64,000 bases of DNA, taken from the NCBI GenBank assembly GCA_934394565.1, contig CAKRQV010000010.1, forward strand, positions 1 through 64,000, written 5' to 3'. Position 1 is the stretch's first letter. The number at the start of each line of letters is the position of its first letter. Position numbers and translations under genes: made by a program. The notes beneath the pieces are model-generated. The model made no database searches and was not told where the DNA came from. It saw only the letters and a list, made by a program, of their open reading frames with translations. The stretch is from an uncultured Lachnospiraceae bacterium. GTDB lineage: Bacteria > Bacillota > Clostridia > Lachnospirales > Lachnospiraceae. Below, one piece after another: positions 1 to 7,296 of this stretch.

Positions 1-98
1 GGACTGTCTTATCAAAGAATTTTCGAGGATTGTATTTATGTGTTTCACTGTTCAGTTATCAAGGTTCTCATTTGCGCCGCTCTCGCAGCGACTTGATT
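1..98 (-). promoter_or_regulatory. Probable leader of an rRNA operon lying left of the window
   Basis: On the minus strand this AT-rich stretch follows three strong tandem promoters and has no start codon with a ribosome-binding site. It contains TTGATAACTGAACAGTG, a phrase I associate with leader and spacer regions of clostridial rRNA operons. The rRNA genes themselves would lie outside the window, so this is an inference from promoter architecture and memory of the leader motif. Confidence 0.5.
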
Positions 99-127
99 AT
101 TTTATCACTTCGTTTTCAGTTTGTCAA
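99..127 (-). promoter_or_regulatory. Strong promoter, proximal of three in tandem
   Basis: On the minus strand the -35 is TTGACA (122-127) and the -10 is TAAAAT (99-104), with a 17-nt spacer. It points out of the left edge. Together with two further promoters upstream it forms a spaced array of the kind seen in front of rRNA operons. Confidence 0.75.
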
Positions 128-191
128 GAACTTTTTTAAGTTATTTTCAAACTTTTTTTGAAGTCGTTTGCTGTTGTCTGACAGCTTGATT

Positions 192-220
192 AATTTACCA
201 TAATTATCAGATGCTGTCAA
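192..220 (-). promoter_or_regulatory. Strong promoter, middle of three in tandem
   Basis: On the minus strand the -35 is TTGACA (215-220) and the -10 is TAAATT (192-197), with a 17-nt spacer. The -35 box lies 93 nt upstream of the proximal one. Confidence 0.7.
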
Positions 221-291
221 GCACTTTTTACAACTTTTTTTGTGATCTTTTATGCAAGTTCACGAAGCTGTGTTTCAGCGACAACTTCATT

Positions 292-320
292 AGGATATCA
301 CTGGGGAGGTGGTTTGTCAA
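292..320 (-). promoter_or_regulatory. Promoter, distal of three in tandem
   Basis: On the minus strand the -35 is TTGACA (315-320) and the -10 is TATCCT (292-297), with a 17-nt spacer. The -10 is weaker than in the other two, but spacing and orientation match. Positions 321-412 upstream are AT-rich and hold no gene that I can support. Confidence 0.6.
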
Positions 321-412
321 CAAGTTTTTTTAGAAAGTTTTAAATTTTTATTCAAAGGTGAAATTGTATGGGATTTGTGGTAAATGTGGGTGTATTTGGA
401 ACAATTTTGGGG

Positions 413-564
413 GACGGACGAAAAAGGAGCGGCGGCCTCCGGGTATATGTATATATTGCTGCGCTCCGGCTCCGTCGGTCCGAGCCTGTAGTCTCGGACT
501 CTTACTCGCTGAAGTCGCTTGCAATATATACATATACCCGGAGGCCGCCGCTCCTTTTTCTGAC
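413..564. repeat. Large palindrome D (39-bp perfect arms)
   Basis: The left arm 421-459 and right arm 521-559 are perfect reverse complements (39/39). The arms begin AAAAAGGAGCGGCGG and end TTTTT, so the structure could terminate transcription in both directions. The 61-nt centre (460-520) contains a smaller hairpin, GTCCGAG/CTCGGAC. The border reads GACGGACG on the left (413-420) and CTGAC on the right (560-564). Both borders recur at 39.6 kb and 61.1 kb. It lies between the 3' end of the amino-acid ABC ATPase operon and the tandem promoters. Open reading frames across it only mirror the palindrome and are not genes. Confidence 0.9.
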
Positions 565-619
565 TTTGCATAGTATTCACAACGCTAAAACTCTATATAA
601 CTTTTATATGTAGAATAAT

Positions 620-670
620 CAAAAAACTGACACCCTTCCAATCCCACAATTGCAGGGGGAAAGCGTCAGT
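620..670 (-). terminator. Terminator of the amino-acid ABC operon
   Basis: On the minus strand an ACTGACGCTT arm pairs with GGGTGTCAGT, with G-U pairs at the inner end, and is followed directly by a run of six T. It sits just after the stop codon of the ABC ATPase gene. Confidence 0.7.
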
Positions 671-698
671 CTTTCTTCTATACATATACGTTTTTGAA

Positions 699-1484
699 TT
701 ACCCTTCGAAGTATCTCGTCAGGAACTGACGTGTGCGTTCCTGGGTGGGGTGTTCGAAGACTTCCTGGGGAGTGCCGTATTCGGCGACTACACCATCGTC
801 CATGAAGAGGACTTTGTCGGAGACGTCACGGGCGAACTGCATTTCGTGGGTGACGATGACCATGGTGGCATGCTGGTCGGCAAGGCCACGGATGACTTTC
901 AGGACTTCACCGGTCAGCTCGGGGTCGAGGGCGGAGGTCGGTTCGTCGAAACAGAGGATATCAGGCTGCATCATGAGGGCGCGGGCAATGGCTACACGCT
1001 GCTGCTGTCCGCCGGAGAGCTGATGGGGGTAATTGTCCATCTTGGAGCTTAATCCTACGCTGTCCAAAAGAGCTTCACCCTGGGTTTTGATTTCATCGAG
1101 AATTCTCTTTTTGTTGGCTTTAAATTCCGGTTTTTTCTGTTCGATCAGAGTCTTTGCGAGAGTAACGTTCTGCAGAGCGGTATACTGGGGAAACAGATTA
1201 AAGGACTGAAAGACCATGCCAAAGTGCAGGCGGTTCTCCCGGATCTGGGCTTCGCTCATGCGGTTGGCGGTTTCGGAATCAAATACCGGTTTGTCATTGA
1301 CAAGGATTTTTCCGCTGGTCGGTGTTTCCAGAAAGTTCAGGCAGCGAAGCAGGGTGGTCTTACCACTGCCGGATGTACCGATCATGGACAGGGCTTCCCC
1401 TTTCTCGAGAGTAAAGCTGATGTCTTTTAATACCTGTGTATTGTCAAAGGTCTTGCAGATATGCTGTACTTCTAATATCGGCAT
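699..1484 (-). CDS. Polar amino-acid ABC transporter, ATP-binding protein
   Basis: This 261-residue protein is the cytoplasmic ATPase of a PAAT-family amino-acid importer (GlnQ/HisP type), which couples ATP hydrolysis to uptake. Walker A is GTSGSGKTT near residue 40. The ABC signature LSGGQQQRVAIARAL and Walker B ILCFDEPTSALD lie around residues 155-185. A TxGxxxEL-like H-loop region reads VTHEM. The length is normal for the family. The start is set by AGGAGGTG 6-7 nt upstream, and this site overlaps the end of the permease gene, so the two are translationally linked. It is the third gene of an operon running binding protein, permease, ATPase. The substrate cannot be fixed from the sequence; glutamine, glutamate, cystine and arginine are all possible. 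Confidence 0.95.
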   Translation of the reverse strand: MPILEVQHICKTFDNTQVLKDISFTLEKGEALSMIGTSGSGKTTLLRCLNFLETPTSGKILVNDKPVFDSETANRMSEAQIRENRLHFGMVFQSFNLFPQYTALQNVTLAKTLIEQKKPEFKANKKRILDEIKTQGEALLDSVGLSSKMDNYPHQLSGGQQQRVAIARALMMQPDILCFDEPTSALDPELTGEVLKVIRGLADQHATMVIVTHEMQFARDVSDKVLFMDDGVVAEYGTPQEVFEHPTQERTRQFLTRYFEG

Positions 1485-1495
1485 TATGCCACCTC

Positions 1496-2182
1496 CTATC
1501 TAAAGTAGTTGAGTTTTTCTTCCAGACGGCCCAGAAGGATCGTGAGGATACCGTTGAAGATCAGATAATATACAGCGGTAAAGAACAGCGGCCAGATCTG
1601 GCCGGATATACCGTTGGAGCCTTTCATGAAGGCCTGTCCGGCCCAGATAATCTCCTGCAGAGCGATGATGCGCGCAAGGGATGTATCCTTGACCAGGGTA
1701 ATGATCTCGTTGGACATCGGTGGAACGATGCGCTTGATCATCTGTAACAACGTAACCTTGAAAAAGATCTGGGACTTTGTCATACCGAGGACAAGTCCGG
1801 CTTCCTGCTGACCGACCGGAACGCCCTGGATACCGCCACGGTAGATCTCGGAGAAGTAGCAGGCGTAGTTAAAAATAAAGGATACGGCCGCTGCCATAAA
1901 TCTGCCGGATTCGCCGCCACCCCAGATGGGATTGTGCAGGACAAGGCCCGGGAAGTAGTAGATGATCAGCAGCTGGATCATCAGTGGTGTACCCCGTACG
2001 ATCCAGACGATGATCTTGACCAGTGCGCTTAAGGGCTTGAATCTGGACATGGAGCCAAAGGCGATGACCAGTCCCAGAGGGAAAGCGCCGAGAAGGGTTA
2101 TAAAAAATAATTTTAAGGTTTGTATGAAGCCTACGTTCAGGGCGTTGACAACGATAGGCATCTGTTGCATGATTGTTTCCAT
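1496..2182 (-). CDS. Polar amino-acid ABC transporter, permease
   Basis: This 228-residue integral membrane protein belongs to the HisM/GlnP family (BPD_transp_1). It has several hydrophobic helices and the conserved cytoplasmic EAA loop (QEAGLVLGMTKSQIFFKV near residues 130-150) that docks the ATPase. I chose the ATG at 2182 (METIMQQ) because GAGG lies 6 nt upstream. A longer frame reaches 2248, but its first residues do not look coding. It lies between the binding-protein gene and the ATPase gene. A hairpin and a possible internal promoter separate it from the binding protein, which would allow the binding protein to be made in excess. Confidence 0.92.
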   Translation of the reverse strand: METIMQQMPIVVNALNVGFIQTLKLFFITLLGAFPLGLVIAFGSMSRFKPLSALVKIIVWIVRGTPLMIQLLIIYYFPGLVLHNPIWGGGESGRFMAAAVSFIFNYACYFSEIYRGGIQGVPVGQQEAGLVLGMTKSQIFFKVTLLQMIKRIVPPMSNEIITLVKDTSLARIIALQEIIWAGQAFMKGSNGISGQIWPLFFTAVYYLIFNGILTILLGRLEEKLNYFR

Positions 2183-2239
2183 GGAAAACCTCGTTTCTGT
2201 ATGTATTGGATTTTTTCCTCTAAAAATCCGTATTGGTAT

Positions 2240-2245
2240 ATTATA
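2240..2245 (-). promoter_or_regulatory. Possible internal promoter -10 for permease and ATPase
   Basis: A perfect TATAAT on the minus strand lies about 60 nt upstream of the permease start. The -35 region 17 nt upstream (TAGAAA) is poor, so this is only a weak candidate. Confidence 0.3.
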
Positions 2246-2310
2246 CACTATCTTGCGCTGTTTTTCTATTGTTTTATCACAATAAAGTGGTTTTTATAAT
2301 TCCACATAAC

Positions 2311-2348
2311 AACATGGAGCGTGAGAACTTATGCTCACGCTCCATGTT
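2311..2348 (-). terminator. Intercistronic hairpin after the binding-protein gene
   Basis: A 14-bp perfect stem, ACATGGAGCGTGAG with CTCACGCTCCATGT, lies 37 nt after the binding-protein stop. It has no clean T-run on the minus strand, so partial termination or protection of the upstream message from decay is more likely than full termination. Confidence 0.65.
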
Positions 2349-2384
2349 TCTGCTATTATATATGTAGTTTACGGAATGTCCGGA

Positions 2385-3305
2385 TTACTGCTGGTCTACG
2401 AGGGCTGCCTGTACGCCGTAGGTTTCGGCGATTTTTTCCAGAGTGCCGTCAGCACTGCTGGTTTTGAGGAAGTCGTTAAGGGCGTCTGTCAGATCGGAGC
2501 CCTGGCGGAAGCCTACGCCGTATTCTTCGGTGGAAAGACCGATGGTGTAGGTCAGGTTTTCGTAGCCTGTGCCTTCGCCTACCATGGCGGCAGCCATCAG
2601 GGAGTCGATGATGGCTGCATCGGATGTACCAGCAGCTACTTCCATAAGGGCATCGGACTGTGCCTTAACCGGTGTAGCATTGAAGCCTTTCTCGGTAGCT
2701 ACGGCTTCACCGGCACTGCCTGCTTCTACAGCGAAGTTCAGATCCTTTAAGCTGTCTTCTGTCTGATACTGGTCTGCTTTATCGGCCGGTACGACAACGA
2801 TCTGTGCGTTATTTAAGTAAGCGTTGGTGCAGCTCATGGAGCTCTTAACTTCATCTGTCAGAGTCATACCATTCCATACACAGTCGATGGTCTTGCCATC
2901 AAGCTCGAGGATCTTGTTATCCCAGTCGATCTCTACGAACTCAGCTTCTACACCGATGCTTTCTGCAAAAGCTTTGGCCAGATCTGCGTCGAAGCCGATC
3001 CAGTTACCGCTTTCGTCTTTATAATCCATGGGTTCAAAATCTGTGATACCTACAACAAGCTTGCCCTGCCCCTGTACATAGGCGAGGTCGCTGTCAGCAG
3101 ATGCTGTGCTTGTTGCAGAAGCTTCATCTGTAGCGGAGCTTCCTGCTTCGGATGTTGTGCTTGCTGCAGAAGAGGCTGCGCTGGTCTCCTCTGCTGCAGA
3201 GGCGCTGCCGGATGCTGCTGCAGATGATGATGCGGAACCGCAGCCAGCCAGAAGGGATACACCCATCATTGCTGTAAGTGTCATTGCCAGTACTTTCTTT
3301 TTCAT
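2385..3305 (-). CDS. Amino-acid ABC transporter, substrate-binding lipoprotein
   Basis: This 306-residue extracellular receptor belongs to the SBP_bac_3 family. The signal peptide ends in a lipobox, LLAGCG, at residues 19-24, so the mature protein would be lipid-anchored at Cys23. A Ser/Ala/Thr-rich linker follows (to about residue 72). The binding domain starts at GKLVVGITDFEPMDYKDESG and contains the family motif GFDADLAKAFAE. GAGGAGA lies upstream of the start. It is first in an operon with its permease and ATPase. The promoter upstream has TTGCAC and TATTAT 17 nt apart, with an inverted repeat across the start of transcription. Confidence 0.93.
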   Translation of the reverse strand: MKKKVLAMTLTAMMGVSLLAGCGSASSSAAASGSASAAEETSAASSAASTTSEAGSSATDEASATSTASADSDLAYVQGQGKLVVGITDFEPMDYKDESGNWIGFDADLAKAFAESIGVEAEFVEIDWDNKILELDGKTIDCVWNGMTLTDEVKSSMSCTNAYLNNAQIVVVPADKADQYQTEDSLKDLNFAVEAGSAGEAVATEKGFNATPVKAQSDALMEVAAGTSDAAIIDSLMAAAMVGEGTGYENLTYTIGLSTEEYGVGFRQGSDLTDALNDFLKTSSADGTLEKIAETYGVQAALVDQQ

Positions 3306-3342
3306 AATCTCTATCTCCTCTTTTTCATATTCCTTTTTGCAT

Positions 3343-3368
3343 TACCACTTTACCGTGGCACAGTGGTA
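3343..3368. promoter_or_regulatory. Possible operator of the amino-acid ABC operon
   Basis: The inverted repeat TACCACT (3343-3349) and AGTGGTA (3362-3368) runs from the -10 box of the binding-protein promoter to the early transcribed region. That is a typical position for a repressor site. No regulator gene lies next to it. Confidence 0.35.
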
Positions 3369-3396
3369 TAATATCATAACATTAACCAAAGTGCAA
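3368..3396 (-). promoter_or_regulatory. Promoter of the amino-acid ABC operon
   Basis: On the minus strand the -35 is TTGCAC (3391-3396) and the -10 is TATTAT (3368-3373), with a 17-nt spacer. It lies about 65 nt upstream of the binding-protein start. Confidence 0.65.
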
Positions 3397-3426
3397 GAAC
3401 TTCTTTAATTTCTTTTCAGAGTAGTT

Positions 3427-3432
3427 TATAAT
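3427..3432 (+). promoter_or_regulatory. Possible -10 box for the first hydro-lyase pair
   Basis: A TATAAT on the plus strand lies about 40 nt upstream of the small-subunit gene. The matching -35 (TTTAAT, 3404-3409) is poor, so this is a weak call. Confidence 0.35.
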
Positions 3433-3472
3433 GGGAAAATGATGTAACTCATTTATATAGGAGGATAGACCT

Positions 3473-3946
3473 ATGGGAAAATTATACCGTTTTCATAACG
3501 ATGTGGATACTGACCAGATCATTGCATCCCAGTATCTGTTATTTCCGACCATCGACGAGATGAAAACACACACTTTCGAATCTCTGGATCCGGACTTTGC
3601 CAGCAAGGCAAAACCGGGCGATTATGTTGTTGCCTGCGAAAACTTCGGCTGCGGTTCATCCCGCGAGCAGGCACCGGCTGTTTTAAAGGCACTGGGTATC
3701 AAGGCTGTCGTTGCCAGATCCTTTGCCCGTATCTTTTACCGTAACGCCATCAACATCGGCCTGCCGGTCATCGTCTGTAAGGATCTGTATGACCACGTAG
3801 CCGACGGCGATGAGATGGAGCTTGACCTTGAGGCCGGTACGATCACAAGCGGCGGCCAGATCTTTACCTGTACCAAATTACCTGCCAAAATGCAGAGCAT
3901 TCTGGATCAGGGTGGACTGATTGCTTCATTAAATAAGGAGGACTGA
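3473..3946 (+). CDS. LeuD-like hydro-lyase small subunit, first pair
   Basis: This 157-residue protein is the swivelling small subunit of a two-subunit hydro-lyase of the 3-isopropylmalate dehydratase/homoaconitase family. The family signatures are DTDQIIASQYL near the N-terminus and the core ENFGCGSSREQAP followed by ARSFARIFYRNAINIGLPV. The start follows GGAGG. It lies 3 nt before its large subunit. In characterised LeuD proteins the loop after the DTD motif reads YLR, and this loop contacts the substrate side chain. Here it reads YLLF, so an ordinary LeuD role is not secure. Dehydration of a different alkyl-malate is possible. Annotation pipelines would call it leuD. Confidence 0.85.
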   Translation: MGKLYRFHNDVDTDQIIASQYLLFPTIDEMKTHTFESLDPDFASKAKPGDYVVACENFGCGSSREQAPAVLKALGIKAVVARSFARIFYRNAINIGLPVIVCKDLYDHVADGDEMELDLEAGTITSGGQIFTCTKLPAKMQSILDQGGLIASLNKED

Positions 3947-3949
3947 TCT

Positions 3950-5197
3950 ATGGGAATGACTATGGCCGAAAAAATCATCGCCTGTGCTGCCGGAGTGGAC
4001 CTGGCAAAAGCCGGAGACATCCATACCGTAGAGCTGGACAGACTGATGAGCAACGATGGTACGACACATCTGACCATCGACATGTATAACAAACTGAAAC
4101 ATCCGCATATCAAGGATAAGAAAAAACTTGTCTGGATCGTGGATCACAATATTCCGTCCGATTCGCCAAAAACCGCTGCTTCTCACAAGAAAATGCGTGA
4201 CTTTGCCCGTGAAAACGGCATTACCTATTACGAGGGCGAGGGTGTCTGCCATCAGGTGATGATGGAGAACCATGTCCGTCCCGGCGAGCTGATCTTCGGT
4301 GCGGACAGCCATACCTGTGCTTACGGCGCGCTTGGCGCTTTCGGTACCGGCGTCGGATGTACGGATTATCTGTATGCTATGGTAACGGGTACGTCATGGC
4401 TGTTAGTACCGGAAACGCTGCGCTTTAACCTGACCGGTAAGCTGCCGGAGGGTGTATACGCCCGCGACCTGATCCTGACGATCATTGGCAAGATTGGCGC
4501 CAACGGTGCAAACTACAAAGCTATGGAATTTGCCGGCGAAGGCTTAAAGAGCCTGAATATGAGCGACCGTATCTCCATCTGCAATCTCTGCGTCGAAGCC
4601 GGTGCAAAAACAGCCCTTATGGAAGCTGACGAAGTGGCTCTTAATTACTTAAAAGAGCACGGCCGTGAGCCGAAGGCGCTCTTTACCAGCGATCCGGATG
4701 CCAATTTCGCTGCTGTATATGATATTGATCTGTCCGAGATTCAGCCGATCGTTGCCAAACCGCATTTCGTTGACAATGTGGTACCGGCAAAGGAATCCCT
4801 CGGTGTACATATCGACGAAGCTTTCCTTGGCTCCTGCAACAACGGCCGCATCGAGGATCTGCGTGTGGGTGCTGCCCTCTTAAAAGGAAGAAAGGTACAT
4901 CCGCTGGTACGTTTTCTTGTCGTTCCGGCCAGCCGTTCCATTTATAAACAGGCTGCCGATGAGGGACTTCTGGATATCTTTATGGAAGCCGGAGCCATCG
5001 TGATGAATCCGAACTGCAGCGTATGCTGGGGTTCCTGTCAGGGTGTCATCGGTGAGGGCGAAACGCTGATCAGCACCGGTACCCGTAACTTTAAGGGCCG
5101 TGCCGGTCACAGAGACTCCTTTGTCTATCTGGCCAGTGCCGCTACGGTAACGGCATCCGCCATCATGGGCGAAATCGCCACAGCAGATATGTTATAA
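3950..5197 (+). CDS. LeuC-like hydro-lyase large subunit, first pair
   Basis: This 415-residue catalytic subunit of the aconitase superfamily would carry a [4Fe-4S] cluster. The three cluster cysteines appear in SCNNGRIEDL (about residue 285) and in NCSVCWGSCQG (about 345-355). FGADSHTCAYGALGAFGTGVG is the conserved substrate region. The length is that of the short LeuC2/homoaconitase class rather than the 460-470-residue enterobacterial LeuC. It pairs with the small subunit directly upstream. A second, clearly different pair follows after a 160-nt gap, so the two pairs probably act on different substrates, for example isopropylmalate and a methylated malate. Confidence 0.87.
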   Translation: MGMTMAEKIIACAAGVDLAKAGDIHTVELDRLMSNDGTTHLTIDMYNKLKHPHIKDKKKLVWIVDHNIPSDSPKTAASHKKMRDFARENGITYYEGEGVCHQVMMENHVRPGELIFGADSHTCAYGALGAFGTGVGCTDYLYAMVTGTSWLLVPETLRFNLTGKLPEGVYARDLILTIIGKIGANGANYKAMEFAGEGLKSLNMSDRISICNLCVEAGAKTALMEADEVALNYLKEHGREPKALFTSDPDANFAAVYDIDLSEIQPIVAKPHFVDNVVPAKESLGVHIDEAFLGSCNNGRIEDLRVGAALLKGRKVHPLVRFLVVPASRSIYKQAADEGLLDIFMEAGAIVMNPNCSVCWGSCQGVIGEGETLISTGTRNFKGRAGHRDSFVYLASAATVTASAIMGEIATADML

Positions 5198-5224
5198 CAA
5201 ATGAAAAATGTTACTGTTCACTCA

Positions 5225-5251
5225 GCATCCGAACATTTGCTGTTCAGATGC
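5225..5251 (+). other. Intercistronic hairpin between the two hydro-lyase pairs
   Basis: GCATCCGAACA pairs with TGTTCAGATGC around a TTTGC loop, with one internal mismatch. There is no T-run, so it is more likely a stability or processing element than a terminator. The remaining gap (5198-5359) shows nothing else. Confidence 0.5.
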
Positions 5252-5359
5252 GTATGAAAGTGCTTCAGATGTGAGCAGTCCTTCTTTTGTGAAGCAAATT
5301 TTTGCACGAGGACACCTGTGAACTATAACAGAAAACAGATTTAATAAGAGGAAAACACT

Positions 5360-5857
5360 ATGAGTGAAACATTTACCGCCAGAGTCTGGGTACTGGGCGA
5401 CGACATCGACACCGATATCATCATCCCCACTGAATATCTGGCTTTAAAAACCGTACAGGATATGACACCGTACGCCTTTTCTCCGCTGCGCCCCGAGCTG
5501 GCTGCACAGATCCAGCCGGGCGATGTGATCGTTGCCGGTAAAAACTTCGGCTGCGGTTCCTCCCGTGAGCAGGCTCCGGAGATCATCAAGGCACTGGGCA
5601 TCAAGGCCGTGATCGCGAAATCCTTTGCCCGTATCTTTTACCGCAACTCCATCAACAACGGTCTTTTACTGATTGAAAATGCCGATCTGCACGATGCCGT
5701 GACCGAGGGTGACACTATCGAAGTGACCGTCGGTGAAAAGATCGCCGCAAACGGCAAGACCTACGAGATTGCCTCACTGCCGGAGAATCTTTTGGAGATT
5801 CTCAATGCCGGGGGGCTTGTCAGAGCCATGCGCAAGAGAAACGGACTGGAGGACTAA
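5360..5857 (+). CDS. LeuD-like hydro-lyase small subunit, second pair
   Basis: This 165-residue paralogue of the gene at 3473 has the same core, KNFGCGSSREQAPEIIKALG, and ARIFYRNSINNGLLL. The N-terminal region reads VLGDDIDTDIIIPTEYLAL. The substrate-loop tripeptide is YLA where classical LeuD has YLR. It follows an AGAGG site and lies 3 nt before its large subunit. Having two pairs side by side in the same small-large order indicates an old duplication followed by divergence. Leucine synthesis is one likely role, but I cannot say which pair does it. Confidence 0.85.
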   Translation: MSETFTARVWVLGDDIDTDIIIPTEYLALKTVQDMTPYAFSPLRPELAAQIQPGDVIVAGKNFGCGSSREQAPEIIKALGIKAVIAKSFARIFYRNSINNGLLLIENADLHDAVTEGDTIEVTVGEKIAANGKTYEIASLPENLLEILNAGGLVRAMRKRNGLED

Positions 5858-5860
5858 GCT

Positions 5861-7105
5861 ATGGGATATACGATCATTGAAAAAATCTTAAAGCATAATA
5901 CCGGTGTTGCCGATATCAAAGCCGGTGACATCGTTACCACAAATGTTGACCGCGTGATGATCCATGATATCTTTATCCCTTTCGTTGCCGAAAAATTTGA
6001 AGAGATGGGATTTACAAAGCTCTGGGATCCCGACAAGGTCGTTCTGATCTACGACCACATGGTTCCGGCCAGCCAGGTCGATGATACGAGACATTTCCGT
6101 GCCGGTGACGCTTTCGCCGCCAAATACGGCATGAAAAACGTCCACAGAAGCGACGGTATCTGCCACCAGCTGATGACCGAAGCCGGTTACGTCAAACCGG
6201 GCGATGTAGTCTTTGGTACAGACAGCCATACGACAACCTACGGCTGTGTCGGCGCTTTCTCTTCCGGTATCGGTTATACAGAGATGGCCTCGATCTTAGG
6301 CACTGGCCAGCTCTGGGTCAAGGTTCCGCAGACGATCAAGGTCACGGTCAACGGCGCACTGCCGTCCAATGTAACATCAAAAGATATTATCCTGCGTCTG
6401 ATCGGCGATCTGCGTGCTGACGGCGCTACCTATCAGGCTCTGGAATTTACCGGAAGCACCGTAAAGGAGATGTCTGTGGCCAGCCGTATGACTATCGCCA
6501 ATATGGCCATCGAGGCAGGCGCCAAATGTGCCCTGTTCACACCGGACGAAAAGACAGCCGAGTACTGCGGGATCGAACTGAATGATTTCCAGAAATCCCT
6601 TGTGGGTGACCCGGATGCCACCTATGTCCGTGAGATCACCTACCAGGCAGAAGATCTCGTGCCGGTACTGGCATGTCCGTCCCAGGTGGATAATATCCAC
6701 CCGGTCAAAGAGCTTGCCGGAACAAAGATCGATCAGGTCTTTATCGGTTCCTGCACCAATGGCCGCCTCGAGGATCTGCAGCGTGCCGCTGCCATTCTCA
6801 AAGGTAAGAAGGTCGCTCCGTTCGTCCAGCTGATCGTCACACCGGCCAGCCGTAAAATCTACCGCGAGGCACTGGCAGACGGTACGCTTGACATTCTCTC
6901 CGATGCAGGTGCGATCATCACCCATCCGGGCTGTGGTCTCTGCTGCGGACGTACCGGCGGTATCCTGACTGACGGCGAGCGTGTTGTTGCTACTAACAAC
7001 CGGAACTTCCTCGGACGCATGGGTACATCTAAGGTCGAGATCTTCCTTGCTTCTCCGGCTACCGCAGCGGCATGTGCTGTGGCAGGGGAGATTGTGGAAG
7101 CGTAG
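5861..7105 (+). CDS. LeuC-like hydro-lyase large subunit, second pair
   Basis: This 414-residue aconitase-family catalytic subunit has its cluster cysteines in SCTNGRLEDL and in GCGLCCGRTGG. The latter differs from NCSVCWGSCQG of the neighbouring paralogue and from the GCSMCL-type motif of classical LeuC. FGTDSHTTTYGCVGAFSSGIG is conserved. No 3-isopropylmalate dehydrogenase or synthase lies in the window, so the usual leu operon context is missing. Dimethylmalate dehydratase, methylaconitase-like or isopropylmalate dehydratase activity are the realistic options. Confidence 0.87.
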   Translation: MGYTIIEKILKHNTGVADIKAGDIVTTNVDRVMIHDIFIPFVAEKFEEMGFTKLWDPDKVVLIYDHMVPASQVDDTRHFRAGDAFAAKYGMKNVHRSDGICHQLMTEAGYVKPGDVVFGTDSHTTTYGCVGAFSSGIGYTEMASILGTGQLWVKVPQTIKVTVNGALPSNVTSKDIILRLIGDLRADGATYQALEFTGSTVKEMSVASRMTIANMAIEAGAKCALFTPDEKTAEYCGIELNDFQKSLVGDPDATYVREITYQAEDLVPVLACPSQVDNIHPVKELAGTKIDQVFIGSCTNGRLEDLQRAAAILKGKKVAPFVQLIVTPASRKIYREALADGTLDILSDAGAIITHPGCGLCCGRTGGILTDGERVVATNNRNFLGRMGTSKVEIFLASPATAAACAVAGEIVEA

Positions 7106-7159
7106 CGCTTGCATTCATTGTACTGTTTTTTCACATACAGATACTATCATTTAAAAAAT

Positions 7160-7237
7160 AAAAAACTGCCAGATGGCTACGTTTTAACCCGCAGATTACT
7201 TTCTGCACTATAAAGCGTATGCTGTCCGGCAGTTTTG
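7160..7237. terminator. Bidirectional terminator between convergent operons
   Basis: AAAAACTGCC (from 7162) pairs with GGCAGTTTT at the other end. The long middle part can pair further (GGCTACG with CGTATGC-type bases). It is flanked by A-runs and T-runs, so it can stop the hydro-lyase transcript on the plus strand and the ABC-2 operon on the minus strand. Confidence 0.6.
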
Positions 7238-7296
7238 TCACATATACCTCTCTTCCAGTTCATTCTTGTCTGTGTTATCCAAATGCAAAAATACAT

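Noticed and set aside
317..613. Several overlapping open frames of 60-87 codons on both strands across palindrome D
   Set aside because: They exist because both arms of the palindrome read open in several frames. None has a ribosome-binding site and the translations mirror each other.
2249..2384. A separate small gene between the binding protein and permease genes
   Set aside because: Only a hairpin and a possible -10 box are present. The N-terminal extension of the permease frame lacks coding character.
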